A stretch of 38,133 bases of DNA from Alphaproteobacteria bacterium (lineage in GTDB: Bacteria; Pseudomonadota; Alphaproteobacteria; DSM-16000; Inquilinaceae), in contig JANQGH010000001.1 of assembly GCA_028277405.1 (NCBI GenBank), positions 1-38,133 on the forward strand, given 5' to 3'. A program made the position numbers and the translations under genes. Below are positions 16,395 through 24,733 of the stretch, piece by piece. Positions within the stretch are counted from its first letter, which is position 1. Each line of letters begins with the position of its first letter. A model generated the notes under the pieces. It was given only the letters and a program-made list of their open reading frames with translations, was not told where the DNA came from and did not search any database.

Positions 16395-17269
16395 GGCGCC
16401 TTGTTCGCCGACGGCGGTCCGGTCTCAATCGGCAGATCCTGCCGGCCGCCCCATTCCGTCCAAGAGCCGTCATAGACCGGAATGTGGCGCCCCTGATCGC
16501 GATAAACCGCCAAGGCCAGGATGCAGGCGGTGACCCCGCTGCCGCAGCTGGCGACGACCGGCGTGTCGTTCCCGATGCCGGCCTTGGCAAGCTGCGGCGC
16601 GACGGTCTCAAGCGGATGTACTTCGCCGGTGTCTGGGTCGATCAGGTCGGCATAGGGCAGATTGCCGGCGCCCGGGATATGGCCGGGCCGGACGCCCGGT
16701 CGCAGCTCCGGCTCCTCGCCGGCAAAGCGGCCGAGGCTGCGCACGTCCATCACCCGTTCCGTGCCGTCCATGACGATCTGTTGGATCTGCTCGACGGAGC
16801 GCAGCAATTCGGGCCGGAACTGCGGCGCAAACGCCGCCTTCGCCGGCGCGACCGCACCCTGATCGATCGGACGCCCTTCCTGGCGCCATTTCTTCAAGCC
16901 GCCATCCAGAACGGCCACCGCGTCGTGACCGTAGAGCCGGAACAGCCACCAGGCCCGCGCGGCGCTGAACAGGCCGAACGTGTCATAGGCGACGATCCGG
17001 TGGCCGCTGCCAATGCCGAGATCGCCGACCAATTCAGCGAAACGCTCGGGCGAGGGCACCATGTGCGGCAGGTCGGTGTCGTCCCGGGCGATCTTGTCGA
17101 TGTCGAAAAAGATCGCGCCGGGAATGTGGCCGTCTTCGTACTCGGCCGCGGCATCACGTTTCAGCGACGACAGCATGTAGGTGGCGTCGAGGATTCGCAG
17201 GTCGGGATCGTCCAGATGGTCAGCCAGCCAGGATGTGGTGACCAGCGGCGTCGGCAAGGTCGGGGACAT
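16391..17269 (-). CDS. sseA: 3-Mercaptopyruvate/thiosulfate sulfurtransferase (tandem rhodanese)
   Basis: A 292-residue enzyme of two rhodanese domains. The first (1-135) is inactive, as usual: YEDGHIPGAIFFDID and YDTFGLFSAARAWW with no active-site Cys. The second (160-290) has the persulfide-forming Cys242 in the loop CGSGVTA. That loop sequence favours mercaptopyruvate over thiosulfate (CRKGVTA type), hence the SseA call. It is cytoplasmic and moves sulfur to cyanide, thioredoxin or other acceptors. It lies 3 nt after the AlaX gene and overlaps the GNAT gene, in one operon. Confidence 0.92.
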   Translation of the reverse strand: MSPTLPTPLVTTSWLADHLDDPDLRILDATYMLSSLKRDAAAEYEDGHIPGAIFFDIDKIARDDTDLPHMVPSPERFAELVGDLGIGSGHRIVAYDTFGLFSAARAWWLFRLYGHDAVAVLDGGLKKWRQEGRPIDQGAVAPAKAAFAPQFRPELLRSVEQIQQIVMDGTERVMDVRSLGRFAGEEPELRPGVRPGHIPGAGNLPYADLIDPDTGEVHPLETVAPQLAKAGIGNDTPVVASCGSGVTACILALAVYRDQGRHIPVYDGSWTEWGGRQDLPIETGPPSANKAP

Positions 17270-17272
17270 GAC

Positions 17273-17989
17273 TCAGTCCTCTAGCACAATGTTCACACGC
17301 CGGTTTTGCCGGCCCTTGTTCTCGATCTTCGAGACCCGCAAACGGCCGATCTCACCGGTTCGCGCCACATGGGTGCCGCCGCAGGGTTGCAGATCGACCG
17401 GCGCCTCATCGCTGCCGATCAGCAGCAGGCGGACCTTGCCCTGGCCCGACGGCGGCTTCACCGACATGGTTCGGACGAGTTCCGGCCGTTCTTGAAGCTC
17501 TGCATCGTCGATCCAGCGCGCGGCGATCGGATGGTCGGCCTGCACGAGCGCGTTGAGGCGCTCCGTTAAGTCTTCCTTGTCCAGCGAGGTGGTGGGCAGA
17601 TTGAAGTCCAGCCGGCTTTTTTCCGCGCCCACCTGGCCGCCGGTGACGTCGCCCTCCACCAGGCTGCATAGCAAATGCATGGACGTGTGCATGCGCATGT
17701 GGCGATGGCGGCGCGGCCAGTCGATCGCTGCCTCCACGGCGGTGCCGACCGGCGGCGCGGCCGCGCCCTCGGGCAGGACGTGGCGCACCTGGTCGGGTGC
17801 TTCCCCCTTCACCGCCGTCGCGATGGCGACCTCCGACCCGCCCCAGCGCAACGCCCCACTATCCCCGGGCTGACCGCCGCTGGTCGGGTAGAAGATGGTC
17901 TGATCCAGCTCGACCCAGCCATCGCCGACGGCCGTCACGGTCGCCTGGCATGAAGTCAGATAGGGATCGTCGCGGAACAGCAGGGACAT
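17273..17989 (-). CDS. AlaX-type alanyl-tRNA editing protein
   Basis: A 238-residue free-standing editing domain that hydrolyses Ser (or Gly) wrongly attached to tRNA-Ala. The zinc site is complete: HTSMH (His101 and His105) and CGGTH (Cys203 and His207). Other AlaX features are TIFYPTSGGQPGDSG near the start and GEIGRLRVSKIENKGRQNRRV near the end. It lacks the oligomerisation domain of AlaX-L and fits the medium class. I used the ATG at 17989, which gives the family-typical start MSLLFRDDPYL; an in-frame GTG at 18004 would add five residues. Confidence 0.94.
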   Translation of the reverse strand: MSLLFRDDPYLTSCQATVTAVGDGWVELDQTIFYPTSGGQPGDSGALRWGGSEVAIATAVKGEAPDQVRHVLPEGAAAPPVGTAVEAAIDWPRRHRHMRMHTSMHLLCSLVEGDVTGGQVGAEKSRLDFNLPTTSLDKEDLTERLNALVQADHPIAARWIDDAELQERPELVRTMSVKPPSGQGKVRLLLIGSDEAPVDLQPCGGTHVARTGEIGRLRVSKIENKGRQNRRVNIVLED

Positions 17990-18065
17990 GGCACTTGATC
18001 TCACGCGGTTGGCGAAGGATCGCAGACCCTAGGCTTCGCCCCCAGGCCTCGCAAGGGGTGGACGG

Positions 18066-18695
18066 TTATGGCAACCATGCCTGCCGAAGCCTGTCCCTGT
18101 TCAGCATCAGCCATTGCAGGGCGATGATGCTGAACGAGGTATCGATTCGGTTCGACCGCACCCACTCTAAGGCCTCTTCGGCGGTCGGATAGTGCGCGCG
18201 AATGTCCTCGCCCTCGTGATCGACCCCAAAGAGGCCGCCGACCTCCTGCCGGTCGATGCGGGCCGCCAGCACGCTCACCACCTCCGACGATCCGCCGGGA
18301 CTGGGCATGAATTCGGTGATCGGTTCGATGTCGAGCAGCTCGAGCCCGGCTTCCTCTTTCGCTTCGCGCCGCGCGACATCCTCATCGGCTTCACCCCGTT
18401 CGATGATGCCGGCTGGAATCTCGATCAACCAAGCCGGCCGCCCGGCTGCCGCGGCGCCGATGCGAAACTGCTCAACCAGTGCGACGCGATCACGCAGCGG
18501 GTCGTACGGCAGCAACGCCACGGCCCGGCCCCTGAGGAAGACTTCGCGGCGCAGCGGCGGCGTCCAGCCGCCGTCGAACCGTTGATGCCGCACGACAAAG
18601 CGGTCCAGTTGAAAAAAGCCCCTAAAGCAGGTTTCGCGGCGCTCGATTTCAAACGCGTCCGGCGCGGGACCACCAATGCGAGGGTTTGTCGTCAC
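18066..18695 (-). CDS. nudF: Nudix ADP-ribose pyrophosphatase (NudF type)
   Basis: A 209-residue Nudix hydrolase. The Nudix box is complete in GIIERGEADEDVARREAKEEAG. It is preceded by the ADP-ribose-family strand RDRVALVEQFRIGA and followed by EFMPSPGGSSEVVSVLAAR, in which the Pro-Ser-Pro-Gly is typical of ADP-ribose hydrolases, giving AMP and ribose 5-phosphate. The C-terminus (WLMLNRDRLRQAW) also fits. I start it at GTG 18695 because GGAG lies 6 nt upstream. The next in-frame start, TTG 18752, has no ribosome-binding site and would run through the promoter of the importer operon. Confidence 0.93.
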   Translation of the reverse strand: MTTNPRIGGPAPDAFEIERRETCFRGFFQLDRFVVRHQRFDGGWTPPLRREVFLRGRAVALLPYDPLRDRVALVEQFRIGAAAAGRPAWLIEIPAGIIERGEADEDVARREAKEEAGLELLDIEPITEFMPSPGGSSEVVSVLAARIDRQEVGGLFGVDHEGEDIRAHYPTAEEALEWVRSNRIDTSFSIIALQWLMLNRDRLRQAWLP

Positions 18696-18734
18696 ACTAT
18701 GCTCCAAAGTCGCAGGGAAAACGGGGATTGGCGT

Positions 18735-18763
18735 TTGACAATGGACCGACAACGGCGAATAAT
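18735..18763 (+). promoter_or_regulatory. Sigma-70-type promoter of the ABC importer operon
   Basis: A perfect -35 TTGACA (18735-18740), a 17-nt spacer, and a -10 AATAAT (18758-18763, five of six matches). It points toward the binding-protein gene at 18923, leaving a leader of about 150 nt in an AT-rich stretch that contrasts with its surroundings. A TTAACGTG motif (18763-18770) covers the predicted transcription start. Confidence 0.75.
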
Positions 18764-18891
18764 TAACGTGAATCCCGCCTCGCGAGAATACTGTGATGTG
18801 GGATTAAGACATCATCCAAAAAACCACGTTAGAGCTGCGTGTTATCTTGAAAACAATCATCAAGATACACTGCAATGCTTTAACACGTTAA
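18763..18891 (+). promoter_or_regulatory. Candidate operator region: repeated CACGTTA motif and a dyad
   Basis: Three copies of CACGTTA(A/G) lie in the leader: inverted at 18763-18770 over the transcription start, direct at 18825-18832, and direct at 18884-18891. The last is part of the 12-bp dyad TTAAC-AC-GTTAA (18880-18891). Between the second and third copies is an 8-bp inverted repeat with a 9-nt spacer, TATCTTGA-N9-TCAAGATA (18843-18867). The positions suggest repressor sites. The XRE protein encoded at 24734 or an unlinked regulator could bind them; this is inferred. Confidence 0.45.
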
Positions 18892-18922
18892 CAATAGATT
18901 GGTAAAAACAGGGAATGATTTG

Positions 18923-20551
18923 ATGGATAAGAAAGAACTAGCATCCGTTCACGTCGCACTGCCCAATCTGGTTGAGCAATTGGAGAAGGGCCGCACCACG
19001 CGCCGCGACTTTCTGCGCACCTCCACCTTGTTGGGCCTGTCGGCGACCGCCGCCTATGGGATCGCCGGCAAGATCACGGGTGAGCATTTCGTGGCGCCGG
19101 CCCGGGCCCAGGGGACGCCCGGCGGCACCGTGCGCATCTCGATGAACGTGATGGAGCTGTCCGATCCGTCGCTGGCCGACTGGTCGCAGAAATCCAATGT
19201 CTACCGGGCCGTCAACGAACCGCTGGCGAAGATCGGCGCCGACAACATCACGCGCCCCTATCTGGCTGAGCGGTGGGAGGCGAATGACGATCTGACCGCC
19301 TGGACCTTTCATCTGCGCGAGAACGCGACCTGGTCGAACGGCGACGCGTTCATCGCCGACGATGTCGTCGCGAACATCGAGAAGTGGCTGGACGAAGCCC
19401 ATGGCTCGTCGAACTATAGCCGGTTCTCGTCGCTTGAGAGCGCCGATGCGATCGACGACCACACGGTGCGGTTCAATCTCAGCAGCCCTGACCTGGCGGT
19501 GCCGGAATCGCTGGGCGATTACCCGGCGCTGATCGTCCATCGCAATTTCTGGAACAATGGCGGCAGCTTCCTCGACAATCCTGGCACCGGCCCGTTCCAA
19601 ATGTCCGATTACACGGTTGCCGAGCGCGCGAGGCTTAACAGGCGCACCGACGCGCCCTGGTGGGGCGGCGAGGTGATGCTGGACGAGATCGATATCATCG
19701 ATCACGGCGACGACCCGTCGGCGTATCTGGCGGCCCTGGCATCGGGCCAGGTCGATCTGCTGTATGAAATCAGCGCCGATCAGGTGGCGGCCGTTCGCGG
19801 CATGGAAGATTTGGAGCTTTATGAGACGGTCACGGGCCAGACTGGCGTGGCGCGCTTCCACGTCACGTCGCCGCCGTTCGACGATCCGCGCGTGCGCCGG
19901 GCGATCCGGGCCTGCATCGACCATGACGTGTTGCTGGAACTGGCTTTCCAGAATCTCGGCACGCCGGGCGAGGACCATCACGTCGCACCCATCCATCCGG
20001 AATATGCCGAACTGCCGCGGCCGCAGCAGGACTACGACCTGGCGCGCAGCCTGCTGGCCGAGGCCGGCTATGCCGACGGGCTGGACATCGAGATCAACTG
20101 CGTGGCCCAACCGACCTGGGAGCCGAACACCTGTCAGGTGATTGCCGAAATGCTGCGGCCCGCCGGCATCAACCTCAATGTCAACATCCTGCCCGGCGGC
20201 ACCTACTGGGATCGCTGGACGGACTGGCCGTTCGGCTTCACGTCGTGGACGCACCGGCCGCTCGGGGTGCAGGTGCTCAACCTGGCCTATCGCACCGGCG
20301 TGCCCTGGAACGAAACCAACTACTCCAACCCGGAGTTCGACGCCCTGCTGGATCAGGCGAACGCGACCTTGGACCTGGAGGCGCGGCGCGCGATCACCGA
20401 ACAGCTGGAACAGATCATCCAGAACGATTCGATCATCATCCAGCCCTACTGGCGTGCGATCCACACGGCCAGCAACCGCAATATCAACGGCTTTGAGCTA
20501 CAGCCGGCCAGAGAGTTCGACTTCCCGGTCTGGTCGATGTCCAGTTCTTGA
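18923..20551 (+). CDS. ABC importer substrate-binding protein, peptide/oligosaccharide family 5 (Tat-exported)
   Basis: A 542-residue periplasmic binding protein of the DppA/OppA family. A twin-arginine signal TTRRDFLR (25-32) and hydrophobic LLGLSATAAYGIAG end near ARAQ (about residue 63). The mature protein has family motifs: PYLAERWEANDDLTAWTFHLRE, WSNGDAFIADDVV, GTGPFQ, and VRRAIRACIDHD. Members bind peptides, opines, nickel or sugar oligomers; here the company of a sugar-catabolic operon suggests a glycoside. The ATG at 18923 has AGGGA 8 nt upstream. The first 24 residues before the Tat motif form a helical extension, common in Tat-exported family-5 proteins. Confidence 0.93.
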   Translation: MDKKELASVHVALPNLVEQLEKGRTTRRDFLRTSTLLGLSATAAYGIAGKITGEHFVAPARAQGTPGGTVRISMNVMELSDPSLADWSQKSNVYRAVNEPLAKIGADNITRPYLAERWEANDDLTAWTFHLRENATWSNGDAFIADDVVANIEKWLDEAHGSSNYSRFSSLESADAIDDHTVRFNLSSPDLAVPESLGDYPALIVHRNFWNNGGSFLDNPGTGPFQMSDYTVAERARLNRRTDAPWWGGEVMLDEIDIIDHGDDPSAYLAALASGQVDLLYEISADQVAAVRGMEDLELYETVTGQTGVARFHVTSPPFDDPRVRRAIRACIDHDVLLELAFQNLGTPGEDHHVAPIHPEYAELPRPQQDYDLARSLLAEAGYADGLDIEINCVAQPTWEPNTCQVIAEMLRPAGINLNVNILPGGTYWDRWTDWPFGFTSWTHRPLGVQVLNLAYRTGVPWNETNYSNPEFDALLDQANATLDLEARRAITEQLEQIIQNDSIIIQPYWRAIHTASNRNINGFELQPAREFDFPVWSMSSS

Positions 20552-20558
20552 GTTGGAA

Positions 20559-20591
20559 CCGGCTGCCGTCGCCAGGTGCGATGGCAGCCGG
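20559..20591 (+). terminator. Strong intercistronic hairpin after the binding-protein gene
   Basis: CCGGCTGCCGTCGC (20559-20572) pairs over all 14 positions, with one G-U, with GCGATGGCAGCCGG (20578-20591) around a 5-nt loop. It begins 8 nt after the binding-protein stop. No clean T-run follows, only CTCCGTCTTCTTG. It is therefore more likely a partial terminator or mRNA-stabilising element that keeps the binding protein in excess over the permeases, as in many importer operons. Confidence 0.7.
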
Positions 20592-20646
20592 CTCCGTCTT
20601 CTTGAGCCATGTTCCCCCAATTCCCAACCAGCGCCGTGACTGACGC

Positions 20647-21579
20647 ATGATCGTCTTTCTCGCCCGGCGGCTCGTCTTCATGCTGCTGACGATGCTGGCC
20701 GTCTCGATCATTCTGTTCGCGATGCTCGAGGTGAATGTCGAGAGCATCGCCGTACGCGTCCTGGGCGCCTATTCGACGGACACCCAGCGAGAGATCTGGC
20801 TGGAAGCCAACGGCTATCTACGGCCGATTTACGTCCGCTACATCGAATGGCTGGGCAACTTCCTGGTCGGCGACTTCGGCGAGTCGACGCGGTTCAACAC
20901 CAGGGTCGCCGATATCCTGTGGCCCAGGCTGGGCAATACCGGGCTGTTGGCGCTGTTCACCTTCGGCATCATGATCCCGATCTCGCTGACGCTCGGTGTG
21001 TTCGCGGGAATGCGCGAAGGGTCGCGGACCGACCGGTCGATCACCTTCCTGTCGGTCATCACGACGTCGGTGCCGGAATTCGCCAGCGCCGTCCTGCTCT
21101 CCTTCATTTTCGTCTTCTGGCTAGGGATCTTGCCCGGCACCAGCGGCTTCACCGATGGGTTCAGCCTGCGCGAGATGATCCTGCCGGTGATGGTGCTGAT
21201 CATCTACGACTTCGGCTATGTCGCGCGCATGACCCGCGCCTCCATGGCCGAGGTCATGCAAAGCCCGTACATTCGAACGGCGGTTCTGAAGGGGCTTCCC
21301 TATCGGCGGGTGGTCATGCGCCACGCGTTGCGCAACGCCCTGATCGCGCCCTTCACGGTCATCGTTTTGCAGATCAACTGGCTGCTGTCGGGCGTCATCG
21401 TGGTCGAGTACTTCTTTGCCTACAAGGGGTTCGGCGCGCTCTTGCTGGAGGCGGCGCTGAACAACGACATCGATCTGATCCAGGCCTGCGCGATGATTGC
21501 CGTCATCGTGGCCGTCGGCACGCAGACGATCGCCGATATCGGCTATACCTATCTCAATCCACGCATCCGGTTCACCTGA
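20647..21579 (+). CDS. ABC importer permease, DppB type
   Basis: A 310-residue inner-membrane permease with six helices. Family signs are the N-terminal IVFLARRLVFMLLTMLAVSII, YIEWLGNFLVGDFGEST in the first periplasmic loop, and the EAA motif ASMAEVMQSPYIRTAVLKGLP followed by HALRNALIAPFTVI, which contacts the ATPase. It forms the translocation channel with the DppC-type partner encoded 18 nt downstream. Confidence 0.93.
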   Translation: MIVFLARRLVFMLLTMLAVSIILFAMLEVNVESIAVRVLGAYSTDTQREIWLEANGYLRPIYVRYIEWLGNFLVGDFGESTRFNTRVADILWPRLGNTGLLALFTFGIMIPISLTLGVFAGMREGSRTDRSITFLSVITTSVPEFASAVLLSFIFVFWLGILPGTSGFTDGFSLREMILPVMVLIIYDFGYVARMTRASMAEVMQSPYIRTAVLKGLPYRRVVMRHALRNALIAPFTVIVLQINWLLSGVIVVEYFFAYKGFGALLLEAALNNDIDLIQACAMIAVIVAVGTQTIADIGYTYLNPRIRFT

Positions 21580-21597
21580 CGGAATGGGCACGCCAGC

Positions 21598-22551
21598 ATG
21601 ACCGATCAGACATTCGAAACCGGGCCCGGCGGCGCCGAAGAGAGGCGGCCGAACGCCCTCATTCGCGGGCTGAAGACGCTGGCCTTGCTGCGCGAAAGCT
21701 GGATGGCGTCGATCGGCATCGGCATCGTCATCTTCTGGGTGCTGGTCGCCATCCTGGCACCGGTGCTGGCGCCCTATCCGTACGAACAGCAGATCGGCCC
21801 GTTGGTGAATGCGGAGCCGGGCACCTGTGCGGAACCGGACCGACCCTATTTCACCGATGAAGGGATGGAACGCACGACCGGCGATGAATGCTATCTGCTG
21901 GGCGGCGACAATCTGGGCCGGGACATTCTCTCCCGGATCATCTGGGGTGCCCGGCCGATCCTGATTTGGGCGCCGTTGGCCACGCTGCTCGCTTACACCG
22001 CTGGCATCTTCCTCGGGCTGTTGGCGGGGTACAAGCGCGGCTGGCTTGACGACATCCTCAGCCGCGTCTCGGACATTATCCTGAGCTTTCCGGTTCTGGT
22101 CCTCTATGTCGTTCTGATCACGGTGGTCGGGCGATCGAACATCAACATCCTGCTCGCCGTGACGTTCGCCAGCGCGCCCGGGATCATGCGCATCGTGCGC
22201 GGGCTCGTGTTGGATCTGCGCAACCGGGACTATGTCGCCGCGGCCCAGACCAGGGGCGAGAGCAGTTGGTACATCATGTTCGTCGAGATCCTGCCCAATG
22301 CGCGCGGGCCGCTGATCGTCGATGCCTGCTTGCGCCTCGGCTACACGATCATCACGCTGGGCGTCCTGGGGTTCCTCGGCCTCGGCCTGCCGCCACCGGA
22401 CCCGAACTGGGGCAATCTGATCGCGGAGAATCGCACGGTCGCGCTGACCTCTCCGCAATCGGTGGTCTTCCCCTGCATCGCCATCTCGTCGCTGGTTCTG
22501 GGCTTGAACATGCTGGCCGACGGCCTGCGCGAAATCAGCCTGAAGGACTGA
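21598..22551 (+). CDS. ABC importer permease, DppC type
   Basis: A 317-residue permease. The N-terminal helix LRESWMASIGIGIVIFWVLVAILAP is followed by a long periplasmic insert containing several Cys residues (CAEPDRPYFTDEGM, DECYLL) and by the family motif GGDNLGRDILSRIIWGAR. The EAA loop is AAAQTRGESSWYIMFVEILPN, and the last loop GLGLPPPDPNWGNLIAEN is typical of DppC. The insert is longer than in E. coli DppC. The ATPase gene starts 7 nt downstream. Confidence 0.93.
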   Translation: MTDQTFETGPGGAEERRPNALIRGLKTLALLRESWMASIGIGIVIFWVLVAILAPVLAPYPYEQQIGPLVNAEPGTCAEPDRPYFTDEGMERTTGDECYLLGGDNLGRDILSRIIWGARPILIWAPLATLLAYTAGIFLGLLAGYKRGWLDDILSRVSDIILSFPVLVLYVVLITVVGRSNINILLAVTFASAPGIMRIVRGLVLDLRNRDYVAAAQTRGESSWYIMFVEILPNARGPLIVDACLRLGYTIITLGVLGFLGLGLPPPDPNWGNLIAENRTVALTSPQSVVFPCIAISSLVLGLNMLADGLREISLKD

Positions 22552-22558
22552 GCTGGTC

Positions 22559-24646
22559 ATGAACGGCACAACATCGACCGAGCCGGTTCTTCAGATCGAC
22601 GGGCTGAACATCTCCTATTTCACCCGGGCGGCCGAGATCCCGGCTGTGATCGACTTCAATCTGACAGTGGCGCCTGGTGAGGCGGTCGGCGTGGTCGGTG
22701 AGTCCGGTTGCGGCAAGTCGACCGTCGCCATGGCGATCATGCGCTACATGGGCAGCGCCGGGCGCATCATGAACGGCTCGATCCGCTTCAAGGGCCGCGA
22801 CATGATGGAGATGAGCGACGAGGAGTTGCGCGACCTGCGCGGCTCCGAAATCGCCATGGTCTATCAGGAGCCGATGGCGGCCCTGAACCCCAGCATGAAG
22901 ATCGGCCGCCAGTTGATGGAGGTGCCGCTTTTCCACGAGCCCGGCTGTACGGAAGACGACGCCAGGCGCCGCGCGGCGGAAATGCTGGCGAATGTCAGGC
23001 TGCCGGACGCCGAGCGGGTGATGGAGGCCTATCCGCATCAGATCTCCGGCGGCCAGCAGCAGCGCGTGGTCATCGCCATGGCGCTGCTGTCGAACCCCTC
23101 GCTGTTGCTGCTGGACGAGCCGACCACGGCGCTCGACGTCACGGTCGAGGCGGGCATCGTCCAACTGATCGCCGACATCAGCCGGCAGTTCGGCACGGCG
23201 ATGGTCTATATCAGCCACAATCTGGGACTGATTCTGGAGACCTGCGACCGGGTCGCGGTGATGTATTCCGGTGAGGTGGTGGAAGAGGCGCCGGTCGCCG
23301 ACATCTTCGACCGGCCTCAGCACCCCTATACGCGCGGGCTTTTCGGCTGCATCCCGACGCCGGGCCGCGACAAGAACGCCCGCCCGCTGAAACCGATTCG
23401 CGGCCGCCTGCCGCTGCCGCACCAGCGGCCGCCCGGCTGCAACTTCGGGCCGCGCTGCGATCACTTCGAGGGCGGGCGGTGCGATACGCAAAGCATTCCG
23501 TTGGAGGTGTCGGACGACACGCGCGGCCACTCCGTTCGGTGCCTGCGCTGGAACGAAATCGACTGGTCGCTTGCGAACACAGGCGTCGAGAGCCGGCCGG
23601 CGCCTGAGGTCGGCGAGGTCGTGCTGCAAGCCGACGAGATGCAGAAATACTATCCGGTCCACGATCGCTCGCTTGCCGCCATCCTTTCGGGCCGTTCGGT
23701 CCGCTACGTGAAGGCCAACGAAGACATCTCCTTTGTCGCGCGCAAGGGCCAGACCGTGGCGATCGTCGGCGAATCCGGCTGCGGCAAGTCGACCTTCGCC
23801 AAGGTCTTGATGGGGCTGGAAACGGCGACCGGCGGCAAGCTGTCGTTCAACGACGACGACATCACGACGAAGGCGATCGCGGACCGCAAGACCCGCCAGG
23901 TGCGCTCGCTGCAAATGGTTTTCCAGAACCCGAACGACACGCTGAACCCCAGCATGACGGTCGGCGGCCAGATCGCGCGGGTGATCCGCAAATTCGGCGT
24001 TGAGACCGACCGCGCCAAGGTTCAGGAACGGGTGCTGTCGCTGCTCGATCTCGTGAAGCTTCCCCGGGATTTTGCCAAGCGGCGGCCGCGGCAACTGTCC
24101 GGCGGCCAGAAACAGCGGGTCGGTATCGCCCGCGCCTTCGCCGGCAATCCGTCCGTCGTGGTGGCCGACGAGCCGGTATCGGCGCTGGACGTCTCCGTCC
24201 AGGCCGCGGTGACCGGCCTGCTGATGGACATACAGCGCGAGTTCGAAACCACCTTGCTGTTCATCAGCCACGACATGGGCGTCGTGCGCTATCTGGCCGA
24301 CCGGGTGGTGGTTATGTATCTCGGCCAGATCATGGAGCAGGGCACCACGGACGAGGTGTTCGAGCCGCCCTATCACCCGTACACCGAGGCGCTGCTGTCC
24401 GCAGTGCCGATCGCCGACACCAGTGTCGAGAAGAAGCACATCGTGCTGGAAGGGCCGCTGCCCAGCGTGCTGGACCCGCCGAAAGGGTGCCCCTTCAACA
24501 CGCGATGCCCGCGCAAGCTCGGCGCCATCTGCGAGACCGAGCGGCCGCCTGTTCACAAAACTGTGAACGGACATGCCATTGCGTGCCACATTCCACTTGC
24601 CGAATTAGAGAGTTACGAGCCAGTCATAAAAACTGCTGCTGAATAA
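22559..24646 (+). CDS. ABC importer ATPase, DppD and DppF fused in one chain
   Basis: A 695-residue protein with two complete ABC domains. Domain 1: Walker A GESGCGKST (48-56), signature ISGGQQQR (162-169), Walker B LLLLDEP, His in YISHN. Domain 2: Walker A GESGCGKST (404-412), signature LSGGQKQR (513-520), Walker B VVVADEP, His in FISHDMG. Each is followed by the oligopeptide-family C-terminal Cys pair region (PPGCNFGPRCDHFEGGRC at 292-308 and PKGCPFNTRC at 641-650), which in relatives holds an iron-sulfur cluster or zinc. Domain 2 has the HDRS insert of DppF. Domain 1 resembles DppD. Fusion gives a fixed heterodimer for the two permeases. Confidence 0.95.
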   Translation: MNGTTSTEPVLQIDGLNISYFTRAAEIPAVIDFNLTVAPGEAVGVVGESGCGKSTVAMAIMRYMGSAGRIMNGSIRFKGRDMMEMSDEELRDLRGSEIAMVYQEPMAALNPSMKIGRQLMEVPLFHEPGCTEDDARRRAAEMLANVRLPDAERVMEAYPHQISGGQQQRVVIAMALLSNPSLLLLDEPTTALDVTVEAGIVQLIADISRQFGTAMVYISHNLGLILETCDRVAVMYSGEVVEEAPVADIFDRPQHPYTRGLFGCIPTPGRDKNARPLKPIRGRLPLPHQRPPGCNFGPRCDHFEGGRCDTQSIPLEVSDDTRGHSVRCLRWNEIDWSLANTGVESRPAPEVGEVVLQADEMQKYYPVHDRSLAAILSGRSVRYVKANEDISFVARKGQTVAIVGESGCGKSTFAKVLMGLETATGGKLSFNDDDITTKAIADRKTRQVRSLQMVFQNPNDTLNPSMTVGGQIARVIRKFGVETDRAKVQERVLSLLDLVKLPRDFAKRRPRQLSGGQKQRVGIARAFAGNPSVVVADEPVSALDVSVQAAVTGLLMDIQREFETTLLFISHDMGVVRYLADRVVVMYLGQIMEQGTTDEVFEPPYHPYTEALLSAVPIADTSVEKKHIVLEGPLPSVLDPPKGCPFNTRCPRKLGAICETERPPVHKTVNGHAIACHIPLAELESYEPVIKTAAE

Positions 24647-24700
24647 TCCAATTTGTGGTATCCGCACCTCGGTTTTGGTCTAACACTTTGATATATCGGT

Positions 24701-24715
24701 CCGGCCGATGGCCGG
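24701..24715 (+). other. Small GC hairpin just ahead of the XRE gene
   Basis: CCGGCC-GAT-GGCCGG is a perfect six-pair hairpin lying 4 nt before the GGAGGA ribosome-binding region of the XRE gene. There is no T-run, so it is not a standard terminator; it could reduce translation or be a protein site. The 60 nt before it are AT-rich. Confidence 0.4.
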
Positions 24716-24733
24716 CACAGGAGGATAGGAATA

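Noticed and set aside
18696..18752. TTG start for the Nudix gene at 18752
   Set aside because: It has no ribosome-binding site and would overlap the importer promoter; GTG 18695 has GGAG at proper spacing.
18938..20464. Minus-strand open frame opposite the binding-protein gene
   Set aside because: It mirrors the plus-strand family-5 binding protein and lacks a ribosome-binding site and any motif.
22535..24589. Long minus-strand open frame of 684 codons opposite the fused ATPase
   Set aside because: The plus strand here holds two complete ABC domains; the antisense product is Arg/His/Asp-rich and unrecognisable.
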